DNA of 64,000 nt from Mucilaginibacter endophyticus (GTDB lineage Bacteria > Bacteroidota > Bacteroidia > Sphingobacteriales > Sphingobacteriaceae): contig NZ_QPCG01000001.1 of assembly GCF_003351025.1 (NCBI RefSeq), positions 1,681,949 to 1,745,948 of the forward strand. Direction: 5' to 3'. A program made the translations under genes and the position numbers. Of this stretch, positions 45,196-53,400 are shown in pieces. The notes beneath the pieces are model-generated. The model saw only the letters and a list, made by a program, of their open reading frames with translations, did no database searches and was not told the origin of the DNA. Position 1 is the stretch's first letter. Each line of letters starts with the position of its first letter.

Positions 45196-45387
45196 ATGTC
45201 AAAGAAGAGAACCATGCCAAATGAACCAGATGAAATGCCGGTAAATCCGGAACGACCGGAGATCAGGCAGCCTACGGATCCGGGAGAACCGGAAATGCCG
45301 GAAGAAGCGCCTGAAAATATCCCGAACGAAATTCCTGACACTGAGCCCGACCGGCCCGAAGTAGACCCGGACGAGTTTGAAAAGTAA
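45196..45387 (+). CDS. Small acidic proline-rich protein, unknown
   Basis: 63 residues, almost entirely built of Pro, Glu, Asp and Asn (EMPVNPERPEIRQPTDPGEP and similar), with only a short basic start MSKKRTMP. It is predicted to be disordered and soluble, with no signal peptide or membrane segment. The opposite strand also has an open frame (Ser/Gly-rich), but that is the expected mirror of Pro/Glu codons. The + frame is preferred because it has a clean ATG and lies downstream of a promoter-sized gap. Function unknown. Confidence 0.6.
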   Translation: MSKKRTMPNEPDEMPVNPERPEIRQPTDPGEPEMPEEAPENIPNEIPDTEPDRPEVDPDEFEK

Positions 45388-45497
45388 AGGAACTTTATAT
45401 TATTTATTGTCATTGCAATCAAGCGTTTGCCTTGGGTGGCAGCGCTTTTTATATTTTGCGACGCACATGATATAACCTAAACTGCTTAAATTGCATC

Positions 45498-46280
45498 ATG
45501 AAAATAGCTACCTATAACGTAAATGGGGTTAATGGGCGCCTGCCGGTTTTGCTCCGCTGGTTACAAGAAACTGCCCCGGATGTTGCCTGTTTGCAGGAAC
45601 TTAAGGCCCCGCAGGAAAACTTTCCGGAGCAGGCCGTTCTTGATGCAGGTTATAAAGCCATATGGCATGGGCAAAAAAGCTGGAACGGTGTAGCCATACT
45701 GGCAAAAAAAGATAAACAAATTACAGAGGTATGCAGGGCACTTCCCGGCGACCCGACAGATGAACATAGCCGTTATATAGAAGCTATTGTTGATGGCATT
45801 ACTATCGGGTGTTTGTACCTGCCAAACGGCAACCCAGCTCCCGGACCTAAGTTTGATTATAAATTGGGTTGGTTTGAACGCCTTAAAACCCATGCGGCCG
45901 GTTTATTGGCTGCGGATAAACCTGTGGTATTAACAGGCGACTATAACGTAATGCCAACAGAGCTTGATGCTTATAAACCGGAGCGCTGGGTAAATGACGC
46001 GCTCTTTCGCCCGGAAACCCGCGAAGCATTTAAAACGTTGGTAGAGCAGGGCTGGACTGATGCCATCCGTAAACTATATCCTACCGAGGTAATTTATACC
46101 TTCTTCGATTATTTTCGCGATGCTTACGGCCGTAACGCTGGTTTACGCATTGATCATTTTTTACTAAGCCCACACCTGGATAAAAGGCTTGTAGCCGCCG
46201 GTGTAAACCGGGACGTACGCGGCTGGGAAAAAACAAGCGATCATGCCCCGGTGTGGATTGAACTGAAGGATGCTGAATGA
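45498..46280 (+). CDS. xth: Exodeoxyribonuclease III
   Basis: 260 residues, an endonuclease/exonuclease/phosphatase-family DNA repair enzyme. The family motifs are in order: MKIATYNVNGVNGR, CLQELKAP (metal-binding Glu), GWNGVA-type SWNGVAILAKK, LPNGNPAP, TGDYNVMPTELD (catalytic Asp/Asn), GLRIDHFLLSP and the terminal SDHAPVWIEL with the catalytic His. It removes 3' blocking groups and cuts at abasic sites in the cytoplasm. The gene appears to stand alone. Degenerate inverted repeats follow its 3' end. Confidence 0.96.
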   Translation: MKIATYNVNGVNGRLPVLLRWLQETAPDVACLQELKAPQENFPEQAVLDAGYKAIWHGQKSWNGVAILAKKDKQITEVCRALPGDPTDEHSRYIEAIVDGITIGCLYLPNGNPAPGPKFDYKLGWFERLKTHAAGLLAADKPVVLTGDYNVMPTELDAYKPERWVNDALFRPETREAFKTLVEQGWTDAIRKLYPTEVIYTFFDYFRDAYGRNAGLRIDHFLLSPHLDKRLVAAGVNRDVRGWEKTSDHAPVWIELKDAE

Positions 46281-46325
46281 AAAATGAGATCTGTAGGAGT
46301 TAAGTGAAATTGGGTGTGGAGGGAC

Positions 46326-46503
46326 TGTCATCCTGAGTGATTTAAATCCGTTGGCCTGTGAAGGAGAAATGACAAAAGTAGAGGCTGTCACCCTGAGCCT
46401 GTCGAAGGGTCGCGCGCAGAGGCCCTGCCCACCATGCTTCGACTGGCTCAGCATGACACCCTTTTTTAATCATGTCATGAGGAGGAGCGAAGATCCTTCT
46501 ACC
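46326..46503. repeat. Degenerate inverted-repeat fragments, family C
   Basis: Left arm GTCACCCTGAGCCTGTCGAA (46387-46406) pairs imperfectly with TTCGACTGGCTCAGCATGAC (46438-46457) to form a hairpin, followed by a T-run. Related pieces with GTCATCCTGAG (46327-46337) and GTCATGAGGAGGAGCGAAGA (46474-46493) flank it. They lie between the convergent xth and 46499-47110 genes. No coding capacity is apparent. Confidence 0.7.
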
Positions 46504-47110
46504 TCCGCATAGCGATATTTTCATGTACCCATTTTACCTCTTCTTCCGGCGTAACTTTATCTACAGTACTGCTTATCCTGCTAAAAGTTGCGGCAGGAAA
46601 ATCATAAGGCTTACTGTCGTCAAAAAACGGACCTACAACCCCCAGTATCCATCCGCTTTCGGCAGCCTGGTGAGGCGGGGTTACCCGGAACTTAAACACC
46701 TCGTAGTGTATAAAATTGTTCCTGCCGTTAAGATCAATAGTAACCCGTTTAATATGCTCTATTTCATCCGGGCAGGCATCCAGCTCGGTGGGGAACTCCA
46801 GCCATTGGGCCAGCGAACTTTCGGCCCCTTTAACAATTGTATAGTATTCTTGCGGGAACAGATTTAGTTGGTCAAGCTCCCTTAAATACAAAAAGGTATC
46901 ATAACGAGTGAGCAAGTTTTGAGCAAAAGGCAGTACATCTTCGGCGGTTAGCCCAACCGCGGTTTCCGCTTTTTTATATAGTGGTAAAATCCTGGCAGAT
47001 CGTTCCAGTTCAAGTTTCTGCTTTTTCTTTTTAACATCAAACAACCTGAAAGCCGCAAATGCGATAATAAAAACAATAATGGTAATGACAATTAGGGTAG
47101 TTATATCCAT
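46499..47110 (-). CDS. Membrane-anchored protein of unknown function
   Basis: 203 residues from the ATG at 47110; an upstream in-frame start at 47188 would add 26 residues without similarity to a signal peptide. One N-terminal membrane helix (about 3-21, ITTLIVITIIVFIIAFAAF) is followed by a basic stretch (KKKKQK) and a soluble domain with ESGWILGVVGPFFDDSKPYD near 145-164. I do not recognise the family. The basic residues after the helix suggest that the bulk of the protein is cytoplasmic. It is transcribed away from the sulfatase locus. Confidence 0.75.
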   Translation of the reverse strand: MDITTLIVITIIVFIIAFAAFRLFDVKKKKQKLELERSARILPLYKKAETAVGLTAEDVLPFAQNLLTRYDTFLYLRELDQLNLFPQEYYTIVKGAESSLAQWLEFPTELDACPDEIEHIKRVTIDLNGRNNFIHYEVFKFRVTPPHQAAESGWILGVVGPFFDDSKPYDFPAATFSRISSTVDKVTPEEEVKWVHENIAMRR

Positions 47111-47250
47111 AATGATATGAATGTACGCTTTTATGCGGAATTGCAAATTTAGGTTCGAAAAAGGAATGTGGTGTGGCGATTTCTCCATTTTTACATGCTT
47201 TTAACCGTCGAAAAGAGCTTGTTTTAATAAAAAATGAATTTATTTATATA

Positions 47251-47264
47251 AATTCTATAGAATT
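47251..47264. promoter_or_regulatory. Perfect 14-bp palindrome upstream of the sulfatase-locus leader
   Basis: AATTCTATAGAATT is a perfect palindrome about 80 bp before the leader peptide ATG. It overlaps the place of the -33 element for the promoter at 47289-47296, so a bound repressor would block transcription. Its regulator is not in this window. Confidence 0.5.
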
Positions 47265-47288
47265 AGTAGTATTTGTAAAATCTTTTTA

Positions 47289-47296
47289 TACATTTG
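47289..47296 (+). promoter_or_regulatory. Bacteroidota-type -7 element for the sulfatase locus
   Basis: TACATTTG matches the Bacteroidota -7 consensus TAnnTTTG. A weak -33-like TTAG lies 22 bp upstream (47263-47266). The leader peptide ATG follows 48 bp downstream of the element. Confidence 0.5.
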
Positions 47297-47344
47297 CCTC
47301 AGAAAATAAATCACAATAATCAAAATCATTTAAAAGCACCCACC

Positions 47345-47431
47345 ATGCAACCCGAACTTTTACCTAAATACGGCCTTGCTAATTATCAGTTAACTACTGC
47401 TGCTTTTTCTTTTTCTTGTTGTTGCTGTTAA
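47345..47431 (+). CDS. Cysteine-run leader peptide (28 aa) at the head of the sulfatase locus
   Basis: An ORF of 28 sense codons starting at the ATG 47345: MQPELLPKYGL... and ending ...AAFSFSCCCC. The last four sense codons, TGT TGT TGC TGT, are all cysteine and are followed by TAA and an in-frame TAG. A run of four Cys at the end of a tiny peptide, 146 bp before the first structural gene of a sulfatase operon, is the arrangement expected of a ribosome-stalling attenuator that reads charged tRNA-Cys. Two small stems (47440-47453 and 47462-47479) follow the stop. No T-run terminator directly follows them, so the mechanism could be translational or Rho-dependent. The leader role is inference; the ORF itself is read directly. 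Confidence 0.7.
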   Translation: MQPELLPKYGLANYQLTTAAFSFSCCCC

Positions 47432-47439
47432 TAGCATAC

Positions 47440-47479
47440 AAGGGTCTTCCCTTCTCTATAACCGTGTAAATACACACGG
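47440..47479 (+). promoter_or_regulatory. Leader stem-loops downstream of the Cys peptide
   Basis: AAGGG-TCTT-CCCTT (47440-47453) and CCGTGT-loop-ACACGG (47462-47479) are two short adjacent hairpins starting 8 bases after the leader TAA. They lie where attenuator structures would be expected; alternative pairings were not computed. Confidence 0.4.
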
Positions 47480-47577
47480 CTTCCCAGCTTTTTATTCAAT
47501 AATTTTTTAACGGGCATTGCTGCTTTGTGCGGATTGCTATGCACTGCCTGCATATTTAATCACTTAATAAGTTCATT

Positions 47578-47751
47578 ATGACCATTAACGACGTTTCCCT
47601 AATCGGGAAAAAGGTGTTGGTAGGCGTTATAGTAACCCTCATACCTTTTATCATCATTTTCGGTGGGCTATGGCTTGGCCGTAAGCTATTGGAAAAAAAA
47701 CCTGCTAAAACAGCGCAAATTGTTCAACCCCAAAACAACATCAGGTTATGA
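47578..47751 (+). CDS. 57-aa single-pass membrane miniprotein
   Basis: 57 residues, too short for most automatic annotation. MTINDVSLIGKKVLVG is followed by one membrane helix (about 14-34, LVGVIVTLIPFIIIFGGLWLG) and a basic polar tail (RKLLEKKPAKTAQ). The stop overlaps the next start codon by 4 bp (ATGA), which indicates translational coupling. It is the first structural gene after the Cys leader. The helix and basic tail recur in the next gene, so the two may form a pair around the hydroxylase. Function unknown. Confidence 0.65.
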   Translation: MTINDVSLIGKKVLVGVIVTLIPFIIIFGGLWLGRKLLEKKPAKTAQIVQPQNNIRL

Positions 47752-47945
47752 AATTAGAACAGGCAACTAAAGTACAGATAGCAAAAAACGCCTTGCTGAG
47801 CCTCCTGCTGTACACATTACCTATAGTGCTCATGTTTGCCACTTTTGCCATTACCGGCGAACGCCCATGGGAAAAGAAACGGCATCAGCACAAACAAGAA
47901 AACACAGTAAAAACTAAAACCTCAAACTCACAAGACAATGATTAA
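47748..47945 (+). CDS. 65-aa single-pass membrane miniprotein
   Basis: 65 residues. A short basic N-terminus (MKLEQATKVQIAKN) precedes one membrane helix (about 15-34, ALLSLLLYTLPIVLMFATFA), then a His/Lys/Gln-rich polar tail (WEKKRHQHKQENTVKTKTSN). It overlaps the preceding ORF by 4 bp and the hydroxylase gene by 8 bp, so the three are translated together. No family recognised. A small subunit or membrane scaffold for the hydroxylase is plausible but unproven. Confidence 0.7.
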   Translation: MKLEQATKVQIAKNALLSLLLYTLPIVLMFATFAITGERPWEKKRHQHKQENTVKTKTSNSQDND

Positions 47946-48903
47946 CCAGATAAAACAAATAATAGAAAACCTTAACGGCTACGGTTTTTCCGTTTTGGTG
48001 TTAGTATTAGGCGTACTCGAATTTTCGTTCGGCTTGTACAAAAAACGCTGGAATACAAATGAAAAGTGGGTGGATATCGCCTGCTTTACCATCCCTAAAT
48101 TGGTAGTAAAACCGCTGGTTGCCTACTATAGCCTGTTGGTTTTACCTGCCATATTACCAACCTTAAAAAACACGTTCGATTGGGTCCCGTTTTTATGGGG
48201 ATGCGCAATCATAGCTGTGGCCGACGATTTGACTCAATACTGGTACCACCGCCTGCACCACCAGGTGCCATGGTTATGGCGTTTTCACCGTACACACCAT
48301 TCAGCATCTTATATGGGCATGGCCATGGCCAGCAGGCAAAATATTATTTACACATTGTTCTTTTCGCAAACCTATTTAACAGCGGCCTTGGTTTATCTTG
48401 GTTTGGGTATTCCAGCTATTGTAGTAAAAGGTATTAAAGGAACCATTACAACATTGGCACATTCAAGTATTCCGTGGGATAAGCCATTTTATCAGTATAA
48501 AATATTACATCCGCTGGCCTGGATCCTGGAACGTACCATATCAACCCCGGCAACGCACCATGCACATCATGCGGCAACTACCGATGACGGGGTAGGTTAT
48601 TACAAAGGCAACTTTGGCAACATGTTTTTTTGGTGGGATATCATTTTTGGTACAGCCCATATCTCGCGCCAGTACCCTAAAGCTTACGGTATTTCACATT
48701 ACGAAGGTGATCAATGGTATGCGCAACTAGCGTGGCCTTTATTTAAATCAAAAGTACCCGGTAGCGAGCTTGCTGCCAACGGCCCAATGGTTAAGGACGA
48801 TGTGCCTTTGCAGCCTCATCAATTATACCGGCCTGATATTGCTGCTCAGCCTGAAGCTGAACAGGTTGATGAATCATTTCAATTACAGCCTGTAAAAGCG
48901 TAA
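47938..48903 (+). CDS. Sterol desaturase / fatty acid hydroxylase superfamily protein
   Basis: 321 residues, an integral membrane di-iron enzyme. Hydrophobic segments at about 14-32, 55-75 and 82-100 surround the histidine boxes WYHRLHH, FHRTHHSA and THHAHHAAT, which bind the two irons. Members hydroxylate or desaturate lipids using O2. The start overlaps the previous ORF by 8 bp and the stop overlaps the FGE start (TAATG), so it is tightly coupled. Its presence at the head of a sulfatase operon is unusual. A lipid or sulfonolipid modification is possible; nothing in the sequence decides the substrate. Confidence 0.9.
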   Translation: MINQIKQIIENLNGYGFSVLVLVLGVLEFSFGLYKKRWNTNEKWVDIACFTIPKLVVKPLVAYYSLLVLPAILPTLKNTFDWVPFLWGCAIIAVADDLTQYWYHRLHHQVPWLWRFHRTHHSASYMGMAMASRQNIIYTLFFSQTYLTAALVYLGLGIPAIVVKGIKGTITTLAHSSIPWDKPFYQYKILHPLAWILERTISTPATHHAHHAATTDDGVGYYKGNFGNMFFWWDIIFGTAHISRQYPKAYGISHYEGDQWYAQLAWPLFKSKVPGSELAANGPMVKDDVPLQPHQLYRPDIAAQPEAEQVDESFQLQPVKA

Positions 48904-50045
48904 TGAAAAAGATTGTACTTATACTTTTTAGTACTGCATTGCTTTTTTCATGCAAACAACCGGCGAAACCTGTGGCGAGTATTGCGGTAGCCACGGTTCC
49001 CGGTACTAAAAAGAAACTTTGCTGCGAATCAAATATTCCAAACAGGTTTAAAGCGGCAGGACTAAGCGGTGCGGCGCTTAGTTTACCTGATACCGGTAAT
49101 ACCCATGCCAACCATGCGGGGATGGTATGGGTACCGGCCGGAACTTTTAGGATGGGAGCGGATAACCAGCAGGCCGAACCTGATGAATACCCAAAGCATG
49201 ACGTAACCGTTGATGGTTTTTGGATTGATAAAACCGAGGTTACCAACGCCCAGTTTGGAAAATTTGTAAAGGCCACTGGTTATATCACCACGGCCGAACG
49301 CAAACCCGACTGGAACGAGCTCAAAAAGCAAATGCCCCCAGGCACGGAAAAACCTGCTGATAGTTTACTGGTACCGGCATCATTGGTGTTTGTACCGTCA
49401 GATCATCAGGTTAACCTGAACGATTATAGCCAGTGGTGGGCCTGGAAAACGGGAGCTAATTGGAAACACCCACACGGGCCGGGCAGTGATATCAAGGGTA
49501 AAGATAATTATCCGGTGGTGCAGGTTTCTTGGTTTGATGCCGTAGCTTACAGTAAATGGGCCAATAAACGTTTGCCAACAGAAGCCGAATGGGAGCGGGC
49601 TGCAAGGGGAGGACTGGAAGATAAGATCTATCCCTGGGGCAACGAAAAAGTGAATGAAGGCCAGCCGAAAGCAAATACCTGGGAGGGAAGTTTCCCCTAT
49701 AAAAATACCCAGCGAGATCACTATTATTATTTAGCACCGGTGAGTTCATTTGCGCCCAACGGCTATGGTTTATATGACATTGCCGGTAATGTGTGGGAGT
49801 GGTGTGCCGACTTATATAACAACAACTATTATAAAACGGTAAACAGCCCGGCAGGGGTTAAAAACCCAAAGGGAGCCTCAAAATCATATGATCCGGATGA
49901 ACCTTATGCTATAAAACGGGTAGTGCGCGGAGGATCATTTTTGTGTAACGATAGTTATTGTTCCGGATACCGTGTATCCCGCCGCATGAAAACTACTGAA
50001 GACAGCGGGATGGAGCACCTTGGTTTTCGCTGTGTGAGCAACTAA
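48903..50045 (+). CDS. Formylglycine-generating enzyme-type lipoprotein (sulfatase activator)
   Basis: 380 residues. The lipobox LLFSC puts the lipidated Cys at residue 17, so it acts in the periplasm. The FGE-sulfatase domain (about 75-378) contains VWVPAGTFRMGAD, WIDKTEVTNAQFGKFV, LPTEAEWERAARGG, GNVWEWCADLY and GGSFLCNDSYCSGYR. The last motif keeps both redox cysteines (Cys 348 and Cys 353), as in human SUMF1. It should convert the active-site Cys of the three Cys-type sulfatases in this locus to formylglycine. That step needs O2. It fits the aerobic, exported nature of the sulfatases. Confidence 0.93.
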   Translation: MKKIVLILFSTALLFSCKQPAKPVASIAVATVPGTKKKLCCESNIPNRFKAAGLSGAALSLPDTGNTHANHAGMVWVPAGTFRMGADNQQAEPDEYPKHDVTVDGFWIDKTEVTNAQFGKFVKATGYITTAERKPDWNELKKQMPPGTEKPADSLLVPASLVFVPSDHQVNLNDYSQWWAWKTGANWKHPHGPGSDIKGKDNYPVVQVSWFDAVAYSKWANKRLPTEAEWERAARGGLEDKIYPWGNEKVNEGQPKANTWEGSFPYKNTQRDHYYYLAPVSSFAPNGYGLYDIAGNVWEWCADLYNNNYYKTVNSPAGVKNPKGASKSYDPDEPYAIKRVVRGGSFLCNDSYCSGYRVSRRMKTTEDSGMEHLGFRCVSN

Positions 50046-50412
50046 AATAATACCCCGAATTAAGTAATTGATCTGCCTGCCAAAACGGGCATAATAAAGA
50101 AAGGACTATGAAATAATCATAACAGGTACATAAACAAATAAGGGAAAAGCGATGCTTTTCCCCGGTCATTAAAACAACGAAACAGGGATCGATTGGCGTT
50201 GAGCCTGTTTCAATGGTGTCATTTTAACTATTCAAATCTATGCAAAATATTGCAAACGAGGCGAGGGGCTATGTTTTGCCCTTTACCTTGCCGGCAGCAT
50301 CATTTACGCTGCAAATAATTGAGGATGCTTTTCATCCGCAGCAATTATATATGCCGTTTAACGCGGTTGCTGATCAGTCGTCCGGTTTTTCATCATTTAA
50401 AAACCCGTCGAC
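50046..50412. other. Leader region between FGE and SusC genes
   Basis: A 367-bp spacer. It contains two clear stem-loops: GGGAAAAGC-GAT-GCTTTTCCC (50142-50162) and GAAACAGG/CCTGTTTC (50179-50186 with 50204-50211), neither followed by a T-run. A 58-codon ORF (50240-50416) begins here and overlaps the SusC start. A separate promoter for the SusCD-sulfatase part cannot be seen but is possible. Confidence 0.55.
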
Positions 50413-50416
50413 ATGA
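50240..50416 (+). CDS. Possible 58-aa protein coupled to SusC
   Basis: 58 residues from the ATG at 50240 (MQNIANEARGYVLPF to SSFKNPST). The stop TGA overlaps the SusC ATG as ATGA, a strong sign of translational coupling if the ORF is used. It has no signal peptide, no membrane helix and no cysteine. It could be a regulatory leader ORF that controls SusC translation rather than a functional protein. No family recognised. Confidence 0.4.
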   Translation: MQNIANEARGYVLPFTLPAASFTLQIIEDAFHPQQLYMPFNAVADQSSGFSSFKNPST

Positions 50417-53400
50417 AAAAACTTTTATTAATCCCATTCCTGTTGCTTATTGGGCTTCCGCTGTTGACCATCGCGCAGCAAACCCAGCCTACCATCAACT
50501 CACATTTGGTTGGTCGTGTAATAGATAGCGCAACCCGCGAGCCATTACCCGGCGCGGTGGTTAAGATACAAGGTACCACACACGTGGTATCTACGGATAT
50601 TGAAGGTAAATTCAGTTTTGTTACCGGTCAGAAGTTTCCGTATAAGCTCATTATTACCTTCACCGGTTACGAGAAAAAGGAATTTATTGCCGATGGCAGT
50701 CCGGTTGAAATTAAACTGAAAGATGCCCAAACACAGCTGAACCAGGTAGTTGTAGTAGGCTACGGTACACAGAAACGTAAAGATATTACCGGTTCGGTGG
50801 CATCTGTACCCGCGCTTGCATTAAAGCAGCCGGTTCCCTCGCTCGACAGGGCCTTGCAGGGCTCTGTTTCGGGCATCCAGGTAACACAGGCTACAGGGCA
50901 ACCCGGTGCAGGCGTAACCGTACAGGTACGCGGTGTAAACTCCATTAACGCTGTTGCCGAGCCATTGTATGTGATAGATGGTTTCCCGACTTCAAACAGC
51001 AATTCGCTTACGGATGCGGGGGTAACCAACGGGCCTAAGATCAATCCGCTGGCATCTATTAATACTTCGGATATTGAAAGTATCGAGGTGTTAAAAGATG
51101 CATCGGCTACTGCAATTTATGGTACGCGTGGTGCAAACGGCGTAATTATCATTACCACAAAAAAAGGCAAGGCTGGCGTTTCATCTATCAATTATGATGG
51201 CAGTTACGGTAAACAGGAAGTGATCAAAACTTTATCATTGCTTAACACCCCGCAGTGGGAAGCCTTACGTAATGATGCTTTGGTGAACAGTGGTAAAACG
51301 GCCCAAACCGAAGCCCAGCTTAATCCTTACAATGCCAATACCGACTGGCAGGATGCTGCCTTCCGCAAGGGGACTTCGCAAAATCATAGCCTTTCTATAT
51401 TTTCAGGTACAGAGCGTACCCGGTTGGCATTTTCGGGTAACTATTTTAAACAGGATGGTATCCTGCAAAATACCAATTTTGAGCGCTATGCAGGCCGTGT
51501 AAATGTGGAGCATGATTATAACGATAAGTTCAAGATCTCCTCATTTATTACAGGTAGCCGCACTACCGCACAGATAGCGCCTCAAGGCGTGGTACCCGCC
51601 ATCTTATTGATGACACCGACCACCCCGGTTTACAACAGCGACGGATCGTTCTTTGTGAAAAACATATTTGAGGGTACGTATGGTAACCCTATCAATACGC
51701 TGTATAATCAAACCAATACAACTACTACAAGCCGCATTTTAGGGAACATTGCAGGCGATTACAAGATCACCGAAAACCTTACCGCAAGGGTATTGGCCGG
51801 TATCGATATCATCGACAATAAACAAAACCGCTACCTGCCTTCTACAGTGTATGAAGGTTCGGGCTACTCGGGTCTTGGCGAAGTAGGCACGCTTAACTCC
51901 TTTAACTGGCTTAATGAAAACACGCTTACCTACAACAAAAAGTTTGGCAAGCACTCATTGAATGTGCTGGCAGGTTTTACCCAGCAGCAATTTAAGGCCG
52001 AAGGCTCTATCAACGGTTCGTCAGGTTTCGTGAGCGATTATGATACTTTTAATAACCTGGGTTCGGGGAGTGTTACTTCTATATCAGGCAGTGGTTTTGC
52101 TATAGCGCCATCTACGTCATCAAATATATGGGCGTTAAAATCATATTTGGGCAGGATAAACTACGGCTTTAACAGCAAATACCTGTTAACCTTAACCCTG
52201 CGTGCAGATGGTTCATCAAAATTTGCCCCCGGTCATCAATGGGCTTCATTCCCTTCTGCCGCTGTGGCCTGGAACGCCTCGAGCGAAGATTTCCTGAAAA
52301 ACGTAACCGCTATAAGCCAGTTAAAATTACGCCTGAGCGCCGGACAAACCGGTAACAGCGACATCCCGGCTTACCAGTCTTATTCGCAATTAGGCTATTA
52401 TCGCTACAATTTTGGTAACTCAACAGTTGCCGGTTTTGCGCCAAACAGTCTTTATAATCCTAACTTAACCTGGGAAAAGACAAGTCAGTATGATTTTGGT
52501 TTTGATTTGGGGTTGTTTAAAGACAGGGTCAGTGTTACGGCAGATATCTATTATAAGAAAACTACCAACCTGCTGCTTTACCTGCCGCTACCGGCCACAA
52601 GCGGTTTAACTATCATTACCAATACCGCCATCACCAACCCACAGCAGTATGAAAACGTGGGATCGGTGCAAAATAAAGGTTTTGAGATCGGTATTAACTC
52701 ACGCAACCTTACAGGCGGTTTTGTTTGGAATACCAACCTGGTTTTTGCTGTAAACCGTAACAAAGTATTAAGCCTTGGCGGTAACGGCGTTAACCAGTTC
52801 ATTCCCGATTCATCGCTGCCATCTATCATTAAAGTTGGTGAGCCTATCGGTTCATTCATCGGTTATAAAACCAATGGCCTCATCCAGACAGGTGGCCCGG
52901 TACTTACCCCGGCAGCTAATACACAGCCCGGGGGCCAGAACTACCAGGATATTAATGGCGACGGCAAAATTACACAGGCTGCCGATAGGGTGATTCTTGG
53001 TAATTCGCAGCCTAAATTTACCGGCGGTATCACCAACACCTTCTCATACAAAGGCGTTGATCTGAGCGTGTTCCTGCAAGGCTCTTATGGCAATAAGATC
53101 TATAACCAGCAAAGAGCTGTACTGGAGTTGGGCACAGGTTATACCAATGCTACCACTACTTTGCTTAACCGTTGGACACCAACCAACACCAATACCGATG
53201 TGCACAGCGCGTACCAGGATCCGGCACCTACCATATCCGACAGGTTTGTCGAAAACGGTTCGTACCTGCGCCTCAAAAGCCTGAGCTTAGGTTATACTTT
53301 CCCGCAAGCTGTGCTGTCACGGTCGCCAATTAAAAAGGTTAGGGTTTACGTAAACGCACAAAACCTTGCTACCTGGACTAAATACACCGGCTACGATCCG

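Noticed and set aside
45186..45422. 78-aa Ser/Gly-rich ORF on the minus strand
   Set aside because: It is the mirror of the Pro/Glu-rich frame at 45196-45387, and the composition follows from those codons.
47440..47510. Standard Rho-independent terminator in the Cys leader
   Set aside because: The two hairpins are not directly followed by a T-run; the T-rich stretches at about 47489-47493 and 47504-47509 are separated from the stems, so I did not call a terminator.
47539..47559. Six-codon ORF (MHCLHI) in the sulfatase leader
   Set aside because: Too short and with only one Cys codon; occurs easily by chance.
48791..49276. 161-aa ORF on the minus strand
   Set aside because: Spans the junction of hydroxylase and FGE genes in antisense; both of those have strong motifs.
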